Of a DNA stretch of 64,000 nt, positions 33,373-42,162 are shown piece by piece. The stretch spans positions 1 to 64,000 of IMG/VR virus record IMGVR_UViG_3300024319_000587; one strand, 5' to 3'. The notes beneath the pieces were generated by a model, which was not told the DNA's origin, did no database searches, and saw nothing but the letters and a program-made list of their open reading frames with translations. Position numbers and translations under genes: made by a program. Within the stretch, counting starts at the first letter, position 1; each line of letters starts with the position of its first letter. Source of the DNA: a virus.

Positions 33373-34695
33373 TTAATTGGAATTTACTAGTTCATTGAAG
33401 TGTGGGAAGCACTCTGAATATGAGATTTTGCGTCTATCTTCTAATATTTTAAACTGTTTTTGTGCTATTAGCTTAGTTTCTACTGGCACTTCGCTTTCTA
33501 CTAGTGATTTCATTGTCTTCATTAATCTAATATATCTTTGTTTTTTATAGAAATTACCAGACATATTCTGAAAATATTCTATTTGTTCTTCTATTGCATC
33601 TGCATGATGTGGCTCTAATGAATCTACTGCTAAATGCACTGGATTATCTACCCAATTCTGATGCATTAATATTGTCTTATCGTATTCATACTTATTTATT
33701 TTATCATTAAGGTACACTAAAAAATCTTTGAAGTAGGGAAGACTTAAACTATTGTGGGCGCAACCAAAACCAATAATTAGATTATCAATATCCTTTGATT
33801 TCTCAAAAAATAAATCTAAGTTTTCATCCCATTTATTAAAATCTAATCCCCACCTAATCAATTCACTCTGCTTATTTAATGCTTCACCTGATAGTTGCAT
33901 TTCGTAACGTATATTTGGAGTTCTATGTACTAGTTCAATAAATTTATCGAATTTCTTTTTAGGGAAGTTTAAATTTGTTGTAACAGTGATTACTACTATT
34001 TGTCCTTCAGTGTGAGTGTCATTGATGTTTACCATAAATTCTTCAATAAACTTAAACATATGGTCAGTAAAAAACGGCTCTCCGCCTAGTAAACTAAAGT
34101 TAACATGTCCTTGTCCTACTAATTTCTTATCCCAATAATCATTTAAAATATTCAGTGTCTTATCAAACATTGCATCATCTGTATCTGGAAAACGCTGACC
34201 TACTTCTTTTTGCCAACGAGTACTAGAACCAGCCCAACAATATACACACGCCATGTTGCATTTATTTGTTAATTCTATTTCAATAAACTTGAAGTTGTCA
34301 CGTTCCATCATATCTCTATGAAATTGTTTAGCCATGTTTGGATGATTGCCAGCTTTTTGTAAACGCATTCTCCACGGATAATCGTAATTACTGTTATATG
34401 ATGTTCTAACACTCTCTCCGCCTGCATCTTCTGTTCTCCAACAACCTGAACAATCTGTACTGCGGGTGCCTCCACTTAATTCATACTTTCGTTGTTGTAG
34501 TATAGGATGATTAAATAAAAAATCTTCGGTAAGCGTATCTATGTCAAATGTTAGTTCTTTCATTTGCTCAGGCGTATGTTGTGTTTTACAACACCACTTT
34601 ACTGTTCTTTGAGGTAAGGATATTATAATGTCGTTCCAGTTTTTGAAACACATTGTATTTTTTAAATTATGAAGATTTGGATTTAGTTCATTCAT
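33373..34695 (-). CDS. Radical-SAM protein, twitch-domain type
   Basis: This 440-residue radical-SAM protein has the cluster motif CNMACVYC (Cys146, 150, 153), a GGEP-type LLGGEPFF, and an N-terminal Cys-rich region (WCC around 34-36 and DCSGCWRTE around 81-89) that could bind another cluster. I recall this group, often labelled twitch-domain radical SAM, from marine T4-like phages with no known substrate. It overlaps the 1247-residue gene by four bases but lacks the shared MKL/MRL start. The phage's own Fe-S assembly and MetK genes would support such enzymes. Confidence 0.85.
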   Translation of the reverse strand: MNELNPNLHNLKNTMCFKNWNDIIISLPQRTVKWCCKTQHTPEQMKELTFDIDTLTEDFLFNHPILQQRKYELSGGTRSTDCSGCWRTEDAGGESVRTSYNSNYDYPWRMRLQKAGNHPNMAKQFHRDMMERDNFKFIEIELTNKCNMACVYCWAGSSTRWQKEVGQRFPDTDDAMFDKTLNILNDYWDKKLVGQGHVNFSLLGGEPFFTDHMFKFIEEFMVNINDTHTEGQIVVITVTTNLNFPKKKFDKFIELVHRTPNIRYEMQLSGEALNKQSELIRWGLDFNKWDENLDLFFEKSKDIDNLIIGFGCAHNSLSLPYFKDFLVYLNDKINKYEYDKTILMHQNWVDNPVHLAVDSLEPHHADAIEEQIEYFQNMSGNFYKKQRYIRLMKTMKSLVESEVPVETKLIAQKQFKILEDRRKISYSECFPHFNELVNSN

Positions 34696-37600
34696 TTTTT
34701 CTTTGTACGCAGTAGCTTTTTAGGTTTCCCATCCTTGTCTACGTCATTACCAAACTTTTTAGCTTGTTTAGTAATTTCATTGGGTCCTACATCAACTGTG
34801 GTATTTATACCTGGTACGACACGCCCTACGCCTGCCGCCTCTTTAACATCTTTTCTACTGAATACTTTTTTAATTGCTTGTACTGTATTGGCTGTAGTCG
34901 TTGTGTGATGTTTAATTGCGATACCACCTGCTGATTGCCATCCTTTGACATTCTTACCAAAATCATCAATTAACAAGTTCGGTGTACCGTCTTGCTTAGT
35001 TGCATATTTTGATTTGTTATGGTCAATGATAACTTGCTCTGGTTTAAAGAAGTTTAAATGTTTTCTCACCCACTCTCTTTTACCAGGATCCACGTTTGGA
35101 TCGTTTGCAAGAGGGGAACTTAATATTTTATATTTGCCTTTTGTGGCTTTAATTGTGTTGAGCAGTTCTTTATGACCTGCTAGTGTTGGCAAATCTTCCC
35201 AGAAGTTTGGAGTATTAACAATCTTCTTAAGTGCTTTGCCTATTTGCTCTTTTGGTATGTCTCTGTATGATTTGACATTCATAATTCTAGCCCACTCATT
35301 AAAGAAATCAACCAATACGCCATCCATATCCACATATACATCAGGAGTATTATCTTCTAATAGTCTTTCGAAATCTTCATCTAATGATTTTTTATTCATC
35401 CAATTATCATACTTGCTTTCAGCCCAATTTGCAACCTTTTTCGTATCTGTTTTTACCCATGGTCCTCGATGCATGAATTTTGCTGAGATAGATACTTGTT
35501 TACCGAACAGTTCTTTTGGATGAAGTATGGATATATGATAAAGTCTCTTGTCATTATCAACACCTGTGACTTCAACTTCAATTTGTTCATACTTCTTACC
35601 AGCAAACTTGACATTATGTCCTGTCATAAACTTGCCTACTGCTTCTAATACTATGGTTTCTTTAACTGGAACTTTATTTAACAAGTCTTCCTTGCTTAGT
35701 TTGTAGTTAGATTTCATCCACTCATCTTTTAAATCAGCAATCATCTTACCAAGATTAGGACCAGCTACATAACCTCTTGCTAGTAAGTCTTTACCATTGA
35801 TTGGGAAGTCTGGTTGTTCAAATCCGTGTACTGCATCATATACATCATTCTTGCCATGCATGTTTGCCCATGCAAGTAAATGATCCTGTGAGGCACCATT
35901 GATAATCATATCTTGTGCTTGTTTTGGATTGATGTTTTCACCTTTGTGCTTGATTAAGAAGTCAAACATTTCTCTATCGTAATTGCTCATCTTCCAATCT
36001 CTTGCAATACCACTACTGTCCAGCATTCTTGCAAGGGCAATAATAGGTCCTGTAGGCTCACCTAGTTTAGCTGGATTGATACCTTCAAGTCCAATCTTAC
36101 TTGATACGCCTGTCTTGTTCATCCATTCAAGTGCTTCTTTGGCACTCGAACCCATTAACAATTTGCTCATTTCTTGCCAAATTCTTTCAACAGATAAACC
36201 TGTCATGCCATCTGCATTATCTTTGATTGCATTTAATGTGACATCGTCCCACTTTGGACTATCTAACTTAGATTGAAATCTAAAGTATCTTAAGATACGC
36301 AAATAATCTTCTTTAATTCTTTCTTCTGGATCCCCTACGAACCTACTTACTTTATCTTGCAAGTCGTCCATACCACCATTGTAATCATGTACTGTACCGT
36401 CAATGTCCATTGACATTGCGTTGTATGTTAAGTCTCTACGTTTGGCATCTTCTTCCCATGAACGTACAAATTCTACATCAGCATGTCTACCATCAGTATT
36501 TGTATCTGCACGTAGAGTTGTTATTTCAAAATCTTCACCATCGATAACCGCAGTTATTGTACCATGCTCTATGCCTGTAGGAATGTGTCTGATACCTTCT
36601 TTGTCAAGCATAGCAATCATTTCATCCGGTGTAGCATCTGTGGCAAAGTCAATATCTTTTGGCTCTTTACCTAATGCAATATCTCTTACAGCGCCACCTA
36701 CTATTCTGACTTCATATTGATTCTTTTTAAATACTTTATCTAGCTTACGAATAGCCTGGGTAATGATAGGTTTGACGTTCAATGCTTCTTCTCTTAATGC
36801 TGATAACATAGTGTTCAGTGCTTCATTAACTCTTTCGTTTGTTTGTGGATAACGGATCATTGTTTCTCTAAAACGAAAGTCTTTGTTGCGACCTTTGTTT
36901 GGTACAAAACCAAAACGCTTGTAAAACTTAATCAGTCTATTCTTATTCCCACCAAATGCATCATCTGGTGTTAGTGCAATAATGGCGCCTTCTCTATCCA
37001 TTCTATCAACGATATTTTGCATTTCTTTGGTCCCTTGACCAGCATTGCGTTCATCGCCTGATACTTCAATCTTAGATAGTACATAACCTTTTTTAGCATC
37101 GCCATGTAACGATACTTCAACTTCTTCGCCTACGTAGGCTTTGACTGTTTTAATACCTTGTGCCTTGTATGCTTGAAGTCTATGGTTGCCATCTAATAGA
37201 TATCCATCGTTGCCTATTACCATTGGGGGGAATTGAGATGTGTCTGCTTTTTTATATTTTTCAACATTTGCCTGACTCATTCCATCGCTCTTTACTGCTG
37301 TTGGTATCTTATCAACTTGTACGTCTTTTAGTTTAAACCCTTTATGAGATAGAACAAACTTTGACCAGTCTGAGTTTGGATCCATTGCGCCCGTATGTGT
37401 GCCTTGCATTTCTTTTGATAGTTTTGTCAACATTTGTTGTGATGATATTACTGAATTAGCAAGTTTAACTTCTTCTTCGACTTGAGAATTTGCTATTGCT
37501 TTAAGTTCATCAGGTAACATATTGATAGCTTCTTTTCGTAGACTAGCTTTTCCATTTTTCATAACTCTTAACAGGTCAGCCTTTTCTGCATGGTAAACTT

Positions 37601-38435
37601 TAGCAAACTTAGGATCGTTCTTGCCGATATCTCTGCCATTGCTTATCAAATCGGCATATTTAACTGTTTGTGCTTCTGCACTAACACCTGCAAGTTTATC
37701 TCTGTCTATGCCTTTGCGTACTTTTCTATTACCGTCTTCTGGTTTACTTACATCAGTAAGTTCAACAACTAGTTTTGCAATCTGAGGACCAAATTCTCTT
37801 GTTACATCTGCTGGTGTAACACTTGTATCTTCTACTGTATCATGCAACAAAGCGGCACACTGTTGATTCACAGAACCACCTGCCTGTTTAACGATATTTC
37901 TCACTTCATCTAAGTGTACATAGTATGGTTCACCAGTGTACTTTCTCTTGTGGTCTTTGTGAGCCTCTTGAGCAAATTGTTCTGCCTTTGCTATGATATC
38001 CATTGATTCGTCCTCTGTGTAGATATCTTTGAAGTATACACTAGGAAACTTTAATGTCAAGGATAAAAGTTCATGAACATCAACATTTGCACGTAAAATA
38101 TTAATATCTCTACCTGTATTCAAAGCGGCCAACCACCGATGATGTCCATCTATAATCCAACTGTCACTACTTGCTAGTAGAGGTTTTGGGTTCTGGCCGT
38201 CATATTTTTTGTTCTTTGTAAGTTGTCTTTCAACACCTTGGTCTGAAAATTCTTTTTGTATTGGTTTTAAATCTTTTGCACTTACGACTTGTGAAGTTAG
38301 AGTTACGCCGTTCTTTTTAAGATAAGATTTATATTCGTCATAGTCTGTAGATTTCACTTGAGGCATTTTGTCCCTTGTGATACCCATAGTATCTTCTGGT
38401 TTAGGCTTCTCTATTTTGAATTCAGCTAGGCGCAT
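34692..38435 (-). CDS. Giant multidomain late protein: ParB-like, HD, ParB-like, GNAT, tRNA-nucleotidyltransferase, HAD
   Basis: This 1247-residue protein begins MRLAEFKIE, the short N-terminus shared by its neighbours. Domains by motif: a ParB/sulfiredoxin-like module with DGHHR (96-100); an HD hydrolase domain like RelA/SpoT or MESH1 (about 143-310; LLHDTVEDT at 196-204); a second ParB-like module with DGNHR (415-419); a GNAT-like part (about 437-530); a poly(A) polymerase/CCA-type nucleotidyltransferase with GGAVRDIALGKEPKDIDFAT (580-599) and its RNA-binding helices; and a HAD 5'-nucleotidase-like domain with DMDGVLVDF (1036-1044). A fusion of this breadth was probably built by accretion. 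It may be packaged and split after injection. Confidence 0.85.
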   Translation of the reverse strand: MRLAEFKIEKPKPEDTMGITRDKMPQVKSTDYDEYKSYLKKNGVTLTSQVVSAKDLKPIQKEFSDQGVERQLTKNKKYDGQNPKPLLASSDSWIIDGHHRWLAALNTGRDINILRANVDVHELLSLTLKFPSVYFKDIYTEDESMDIIAKAEQFAQEAHKDHKRKYTGEPYYVHLDEVRNIVKQAGGSVNQQCAALLHDTVEDTSVTPADVTREFGPQIAKLVVELTDVSKPEDGNRKVRKGIDRDKLAGVSAEAQTVKYADLISNGRDIGKNDPKFAKVYHAEKADLLRVMKNGKASLRKEAINMLPDELKAIANSQVEEEVKLANSVISSQQMLTKLSKEMQGTHTGAMDPNSDWSKFVLSHKGFKLKDVQVDKIPTAVKSDGMSQANVEKYKKADTSQFPPMVIGNDGYLLDGNHRLQAYKAQGIKTVKAYVGEEVEVSLHGDAKKGYVLSKIEVSGDERNAGQGTKEMQNIVDRMDREGAIIALTPDDAFGGNKNRLIKFYKRFGFVPNKGRNKDFRFRETMIRYPQTNERVNEALNTMLSALREEALNVKPIITQAIRKLDKVFKKNQYEVRIVGGAVRDIALGKEPKDIDFATDATPDEMIAMLDKEGIRHIPTGIEHGTITAVIDGEDFEITTLRADTNTDGRHADVEFVRSWEEDAKRRDLTYNAMSMDIDGTVHDYNGGMDDLQDKVSRFVGDPEERIKEDYLRILRYFRFQSKLDSPKWDDVTLNAIKDNADGMTGLSVERIWQEMSKLLMGSSAKEALEWMNKTGVSSKIGLEGINPAKLGEPTGPIIALARMLDSSGIARDWKMSNYDREMFDFLIKHKGENINPKQAQDMIINGASQDHLLAWANMHGKNDVYDAVHGFEQPDFPINGKDLLARGYVAGPNLGKMIADLKDEWMKSNYKLSKEDLLNKVPVKETIVLEAVGKFMTGHNVKFAGKKYEQIEVEVTGVDNDKRLYHISILHPKELFGKQVSISAKFMHRGPWVKTDTKKVANWAESKYDNWMNKKSLDEDFERLLEDNTPDVYVDMDGVLVDFFNEWARIMNVKSYRDIPKEQIGKALKKIVNTPNFWEDLPTLAGHKELLNTIKATKGKYKILSSPLANDPNVDPGKREWVRKHLNFFKPEQVIIDHNKSKYATKQDGTPNLLIDDFGKNVKGWQSAGGIAIKHHTTTTANTVQAIKKVFSRKDVKEAAGVGRVVPGINTTVDVGPNEITKQAKKFGNDVDKDGKPKKLLRTKKK

Positions 38436-38446
38436 TTAAAACAATC

Positions 38447-39586
38447 CTAATTTTTAATATTTCTATCTAAGCTGGCTAAATTTGCGTTTGCATTTTTGCC
38501 AAAGTTACTCTTGTTTAATTGCATTTTATTTACAATTTTCTTGAAGCCTTCTTTAGTTCTTAGATATTGTTTAATGATTTCTTTTTGTTCTGGTCTTGCA
38601 ATATCATGATACGCCATTGTAAATCTTTTCGCAAGTTCAGGTGTAACTTTAATTTCTTCATTATCTTTAAATTTAATTGGAAAAGGCATATTATCTGCAC
38701 GTGCGGCTAAGTTATCTAATACTCTCAAAGGATCAGATTGTTTAACAGGCTGACCTTTATTATATTCTACGATTAGATAAAAATCATCTTCGTTAGATTC
38801 GTGTATCTTATTATATACGTCTGCAAGTTCTCTTGCATTTATTCCATGCATGGTACGAGAAATATCAAATGCGTATCCACTTACACTTTGTCTGTTGCCT
38901 TTAGAAGTCACAAGCCTATGCAATGCATCTAGGGCCGCCTTCATATATCTTTCTGGTACATTTAATATAGCTTTATCAGGATGACTAAAATCTTCTGGTA
39001 AGGCATAATCTGCAATATTCTGTCCTAGTCTTTTTGTTTTTTGTTGTAAACTACGTAACTTCTTAATACCTTTACCAGTTGTAATTGCAACCTTAAACAT
39101 ACCTTTAAGTACATCAACTGTTGTCTTTGCCAACACAGCCATAATAATTAATTCTGCTAACGGAGGGACTGAACCAAAATCTTCACTAACATCTACAGTG
39201 GACTCTACTGGAAATTCTTTGTTTGATGTTTTGAAGTTCTTTTTACGCATGACAGTTTTTGCAACTAAGTCTAGTTCTTCGTTGTCTCTGTCCCATTTCA
39301 ATACAAAAGGAATATTGATATCACTTTCTAAGTCTTTCATCACTGCCTCAGCATCAGGACCCATCTGTGCAATTGGTTTACCCCAACGCTTGTATTCTTT
39401 TTTAAACAAATTTACCAACTCAGGCATAGTGATTTGTTGACCATTACGGTCATCGTTTGCTCTATCGATAAAGTGTCTAGTGAATTCTACATCGATGTTG
39501 AGACTAGAAAACAAATTATCTAATGCTTTTTCTAAAGCATTTAATTGAGTGTTAGTTATTGGTTGTTCTACTTCATCTAATCTCAT
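38447..39586 (-). CDS. Late protein with phage RelE/nuclease-like N-terminal domain
   Basis: This 379-residue protein starts MRLDEVEQPITN. Residues ~30-125 (DVEFTRHFIDRANDDRNG...INIPFVLKWDRDNEELDLVAKTVMRKKNF) form a compact domain I recall from many marine T4-like phages, often next to capsid-targeted proteins; its fold has been likened to small RNases or toxins, but this is not proved. A hydrophobic helix (PPLAELIIMAVLAKTTVDVLKGM, about 140-165) and a basic helical C-terminus follow. It abuts the genes on each side within 1-12 bases. Function unknown; packaged nuclease-like protein is one idea. Confidence 0.65.
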   Translation of the reverse strand: MRLDEVEQPITNTQLNALEKALDNLFSSLNIDVEFTRHFIDRANDDRNGQQITMPELVNLFKKEYKRWGKPIAQMGPDAEAVMKDLESDINIPFVLKWDRDNEELDLVAKTVMRKKNFKTSNKEFPVESTVDVSEDFGSVPPLAELIIMAVLAKTTVDVLKGMFKVAITTGKGIKKLRSLQQKTKRLGQNIADYALPEDFSHPDKAILNVPERYMKAALDALHRLVTSKGNRQSVSGYAFDISRTMHGINARELADVYNKIHESNEDDFYLIVEYNKGQPVKQSDPLRVLDNLAARADNMPFPIKFKDNEEIKVTPELAKRFTMAYHDIARPEQKEIIKQYLRTKEGFKKIVNKMQLNKSNFGKNANANLASLDRNIKN

Positions 39587-39587
39587 T

Positions 39588-40709
39588 TTATTTTCCCTTT
39601 TGTGACTTCAAAACTTGTATTTCTTTTTGCAATACTTCTATTGCTTTAGTAAGTCTTGCCAATTCTTTTTCTTGTTTATAGTCAGCTTTGTCGCCGTCTC
39701 TTTCATTCTTTTCTACGTCTGCCAATAAAGCCGATAACACATTGTCTGCCTGCGGATATTTAGTTTTCAACTGAACCAATGCTCTTGCAGTTTTAGGGTC
39801 AAACCCTTTTAACAAATCTTCTGATTTTTCTTTTTCTTTAACAGGAGTTGGTTCATTCCTACGTTGATTAACTTTGGAAGGATCCATACCTAATTCAGAT
39901 GCTTTACGATATTTTGCCATTGTTTTGAGTGCGTATGCTTTCTTTCTGGCTCGTCTTGCCATTGCAGGCGATAATGCTTCACCCATATCCTGCATTAGTT
40001 GTGCTTCCATAAGAGACTCATACAACGAATGCTCTTCCCAATTTTCATTTGTAATTCCTTTTTGTAATTTATTTTGAAATAATTGCATTACATCTTTTGG
40101 AATATTAGGATTGCCATATAAATCTTGTAAAATCTGTTCTAGTGTTGACTCGTCTGCCTTCGCAATCATGTCACGAATTTGGGTAGCACTATTAATTGCC
40201 TGTCCTCTTATTTCGAACTTAAACGTAGGTACTGTAGTAATATATGAATGGTCACGCAATGGTTTAGCATTCTCAATCCCAGGCCATTTTTGCATATGAG
40301 CAGGTTGTCCTTTTTTAGCACCTCTAGTTAATAGAGCCATACCAGTGTCCGGGAAGTTAAATCTAGGGTCTTCTGCCATATCTTTCTCTGATACTGCATA
40401 AACTATTACGGTCTTATCTGGGTCAAATCTGTCTGTAATCTCTGTAGCAACATAAGGAACTTTACATTGAACGATAGAATTAGGGTCTACACCAGCTAAT
40501 TGCATCATCTTTTTCTTCTCTTGGAATGTAAAGGGAGACTTATGATTATCCGTTTTATCAGAAGATGCAATAAATACTTGTGCACCTTTATATTGTTGTT
40601 TTAGATACTTGAATACTTTCCCATGTCCAATGTGAAATGGGTGAAATCTTCCTGGATATATTACAACAAGATTGCTGTTTTCGTTCTCAAATAAGTCGTA
40701 TAATCTCAT
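39588..40709 (-). CDS. Nucleotidyltransferase (HxGH family) with coiled-coil tail and capsid-targeting-like N-terminus
   Basis: This 373-residue protein starts MRLYDLFENENSN and continues with LVVIYPGRFHPFHIGHGKVFKYL, the HxGH motif of the cytidylyltransferase/NMN adenylyltransferase superfamily. A possible second nucleotide site is at INSATQIRDMI (the ISSTxIR position). Residues ~195-250 contain LYESLMEAQ and GEALSP linkers, and the C-terminal 100 residues are a charged coiled coil. Members of the superfamily join a nucleotide to a base- or phosphate-bearing substrate; NAD synthesis is one guess. Terminator, late core (40739-40746) and ATG follow one another, so the gene heads the late unit. 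Confidence 0.85.
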   Translation of the reverse strand: MRLYDLFENENSNLVVIYPGRFHPFHIGHGKVFKYLKQQYKGAQVFIASSDKTDNHKSPFTFQEKKKMMQLAGVDPNSIVQCKVPYVATEITDRFDPDKTVIVYAVSEKDMAEDPRFNFPDTGMALLTRGAKKGQPAHMQKWPGIENAKPLRDHSYITTVPTFKFEIRGQAINSATQIRDMIAKADESTLEQILQDLYGNPNIPKDVMQLFQNKLQKGITNENWEEHSLYESLMEAQLMQDMGEALSPAMARRARKKAYALKTMAKYRKASELGMDPSKVNQRRNEPTPVKEKEKSEDLLKGFDPKTARALVQLKTKYPQADNVLSALLADVEKNERDGDKADYKQEKELARLTKAIEVLQKEIQVLKSQKGK

Positions 40710-40738
40710 GTTTTTCTACCTATAATTAACTGCTATGT

Positions 40739-40746
40739 GTATTTAT
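40739..40746 (-). promoter_or_regulatory. T4-type late promoter core (ATAAATAC)
   Basis: GATAAATACACA on the minus strand, about 30 bases before the nucleotidyltransferase gene and just after the upstream terminator. It probably drives the 40.7-31.3 kb late block. Confidence 0.65.
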
Positions 40747-40755
40747 CTTTATTAT

Positions 40756-40782
40756 AAAAAAAGACCCACTCAGAAGTGGGCC
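40756..40782 (-). terminator. Rho-independent terminator
   Basis: GGCCCACT-TCTG-AGTGGGTC followed by seven T on the minus strand ends the early small-gene cluster just before the late block. Confidence 0.9.
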
Positions 40783-40811
40783 AGTTAGTTCACAATATGA
40801 ACAAGGAGACT

Positions 40812-40910
40812 TTAAAAGAAAAAGTATATATTCAGTGAAATCATAACACCTGTTAGTGCTAGACCAAAGATAGTGCTTTTATTGAATTCTAGGCTATTTG
40901 GATGTCTCAT
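40812..40910 (-). CDS. Membrane microprotein, 32 aa
   Basis: An ATG at 40910 with AGAGG before it opens a 33-codon frame. It translates to a short hydrophilic start (MRHPNSLEFNKS) and one hydrophobic segment (TIFGLALTGVMISLNIYFFF) that reaches the C-terminus, so a single-span membrane peptide is likely. It is in line with the small-gene cluster and before its terminator. Coding status rests on frame, ribosome-binding site and hydrophobic pattern only. Confidence 0.6.
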   Translation of the reverse strand: MRHPNSLEFNKSTIFGLALTGVMISLNIYFFF

Positions 40911-40918
40911 GTTACCTC

Positions 40919-41116
40919 TCAATCTAAATCGCATTGCCAATACTTACCATCATACCAAGCACGAAGCCCGCCCAATGGATAATCCGTATGTTCAAAGAAT
41001 ATGTAAGGACGGCCCTTTGCATCAATTTTCTGTTCTATGATACTGGCTTCTTCTAAAGGTATTAGACGTTCAGCACCAGTATCTTCGTAAACTGCACTAT
41101 TAAAAATGCGTATCAT
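40919..41116 (-). CDS. Small protein, paralogue of the gene at 41423
   Basis: This 65-residue protein starts MIRIFNSAVYEDTG and ends YWQCDLD. It is clearly a duplicate of the 62-residue gene at 41423-41611 (shared MIRIFNSA start, FEHTDYP/FEHSDYP middle and W-x-C-D-L-D end). It starts two bases from the 79-residue gene. I do not recognise the family. It is probably an early accessory protein against the host. Confidence 0.65.
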   Translation of the reverse strand: MIRIFNSAVYEDTGAERLIPLEEASIIEQKIDAKGRPYIFFEHTDYPLGGLRAWYDGKYWQCDLD

Positions 41117-41117
41117 C

Positions 41118-41357
41118 TTACGCCGCCTCTCCGAAAAGTTTGCTCATGTTTGAAAATACTACATTATAAGCATTTGCTTCATACTCATAATTATCCCAGA
41201 AGTTATCATCATCATTGCCTGATGCACAATGCTCTTCCCAAACACGGTTCATTGCGTTCATTCCTTCTAGTGCATCGCCACGACCAAAACTTTCGATTGT
41301 CTTCCAAGCATCTTCAAAACTTGGTGTTGCTTCATAAAAACTAGGGATTCTAAACAT
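41118..41357 (-). CDS. Hypothetical acidic protein, 79 aa
   Basis: A small acidic protein (MFRIPSFYEATPSFEDAWKT at the start, and CASGNDDDNFWDNYEYEANAY in the middle), probably helical. A promoter with the CGAATC motif (41391-41418) and an AGAGAG ribosome-binding site stand before it. No family recognised; probably early. Confidence 0.65.
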   Translation of the reverse strand: MFRIPSFYEATPSFEDAWKTIESFGRGDALEGMNAMNRVWEEHCASGNDDDNFWDNYEYEANAYNVVFSNMSKLFGEAA

Positions 41358-41390
41358 ATTATTCTCTCTCTTTTGATTAACTATACTTAT

Positions 41391-41418
41391 AGTATACAGC
41401 GATTCGCTATTTTGTCAA
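41391..41418 (-). promoter_or_regulatory. Promoter with CGAATC spacer motif
   Basis: TTGACA (41413-41418), a 16-base spacer with CGAATC at positions 7-12, and TATACT (41391-41396) on the minus strand. Confidence 0.8.
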
Positions 41419-41422
41419 GTTT

Positions 41423-41611
41423 TTAGTCTAAATCACAAGACCAATGTTCGCCATTATATTCTGCCTTTAACGAACCCATGGGGTAATCGCTATGCTCAAA
41501 TAAGATATAAGGAGAACTATATACTGGACAAATCTTTTGTGTCACTATGTTTACTTCATCTAGTGACAACCAACGTTCTCCGGGGATAGCTGAATTAAAA
41601 ATACGAATCAT
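41423..41611 (-). CDS. Small protein, paralogue of the gene at 40919
   Basis: This 62-residue protein has the same beginning (MIRIFNSA), the LFEHSDYPMGSL middle and a WSCDLD end as the gene at 40919. AGAGAGG stands before its ATG and a CGAATC promoter lies at 41638-41665. Tandem duplication with divergence is the likely origin; function is unknown. Confidence 0.65.
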   Translation of the reverse strand: MIRIFNSAIPGERWLSLDEVNIVTQKICPVYSSPYILFEHSDYPMGSLKAEYNGEHWSCDLD

Positions 41612-41637
41612 TTGAACCTCTCTCTGATTACTTAATT

Positions 41638-41665
41638 AATATAGCACGATTCGTTAATTTGTCAA
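41638..41665 (-). promoter_or_regulatory. Promoter with CGAATC spacer motif
   Basis: TTGACA (41660-41665), a 16-base spacer with CGAATC at positions 7-12, and TATATT (41638-41643) on the minus strand. Confidence 0.8.
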
Positions 41666-41667
41666 GT

Positions 41668-42138
41668 TTAAACTAGACTTGTACGGGTATCGCCTTCAAT
41701 TTTAAGGACGCATTCGCCTGTACTAAGGTTATCGACATTACCAACAAACTTACCAATAAGATGTTCATATTCTGTTCCTTCCTGAAATCCACCAACTATA
41801 TAGCCACGTTTCATATACCAATCACCTTTGTCATTCTTACGAACAACATTATCAAGGTACAAAGTATCCCAACCTTTTGGGTCGTACTCTTTTTGTGATT
41901 GTACGTATTCTGATTCAAAGTTATCTTCAACTTGATAACAATCAAAGAAGTTTTCTTCGTATGCTTCGTTTGAAGATGTAACTAAATCTATAACGGAAGA
42001 AGCCTCATCATAATTGCTGGCTTCAACAACATAGGTGCTACCACCTTTGTTCTTCCAATAAGAAGTAACACCATCCCAATCTGAATCATGGGCGGCATAG
42101 TTTTCACGGATAGCAGTTTCGATAACAAATTTGTTCAT
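41668..42138 (-). CDS. Hypothetical protein, 156 aa
   Basis: AAGGAG lies six bases before the ATG at 42138 (MNKFVIETAIRENY); an earlier ATG at 42153 lies just upstream of that site and close to the promoter, so the later start is used. The protein is acidic and mixed alpha/beta, with YVVEASNYDEASSVIDLV and two Trp/Tyr-rich strands (DKGDWYMKRGYIVGG). No catalytic residues are evident and I do not recognise it. It is the first of four small early-type genes driven by CGAATC promoters. Confidence 0.65.
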   Translation of the reverse strand: MNKFVIETAIRENYAAHDSDWDGVTSYWKNKGGSTYVVEASNYDEASSVIDLVTSSNEAYEENFFDCYQVEDNFESEYVQSQKEYDPKGWDTLYLDNVVRKNDKGDWYMKRGYIVGGFQEGTEYEHLIGKFVGNVDNLSTGECVLKIEGDTRTSLV

Positions 42139-42162
42139 AGCTTTCTCCTTCATTATGTATAT

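Noticed and set aside
34801-34808. ATAAATAC late-promoter-like sequence on the minus strand
   Set aside because: It is inside the coding sequence of the 1247-residue gene, far from any start codon; likely a chance match.
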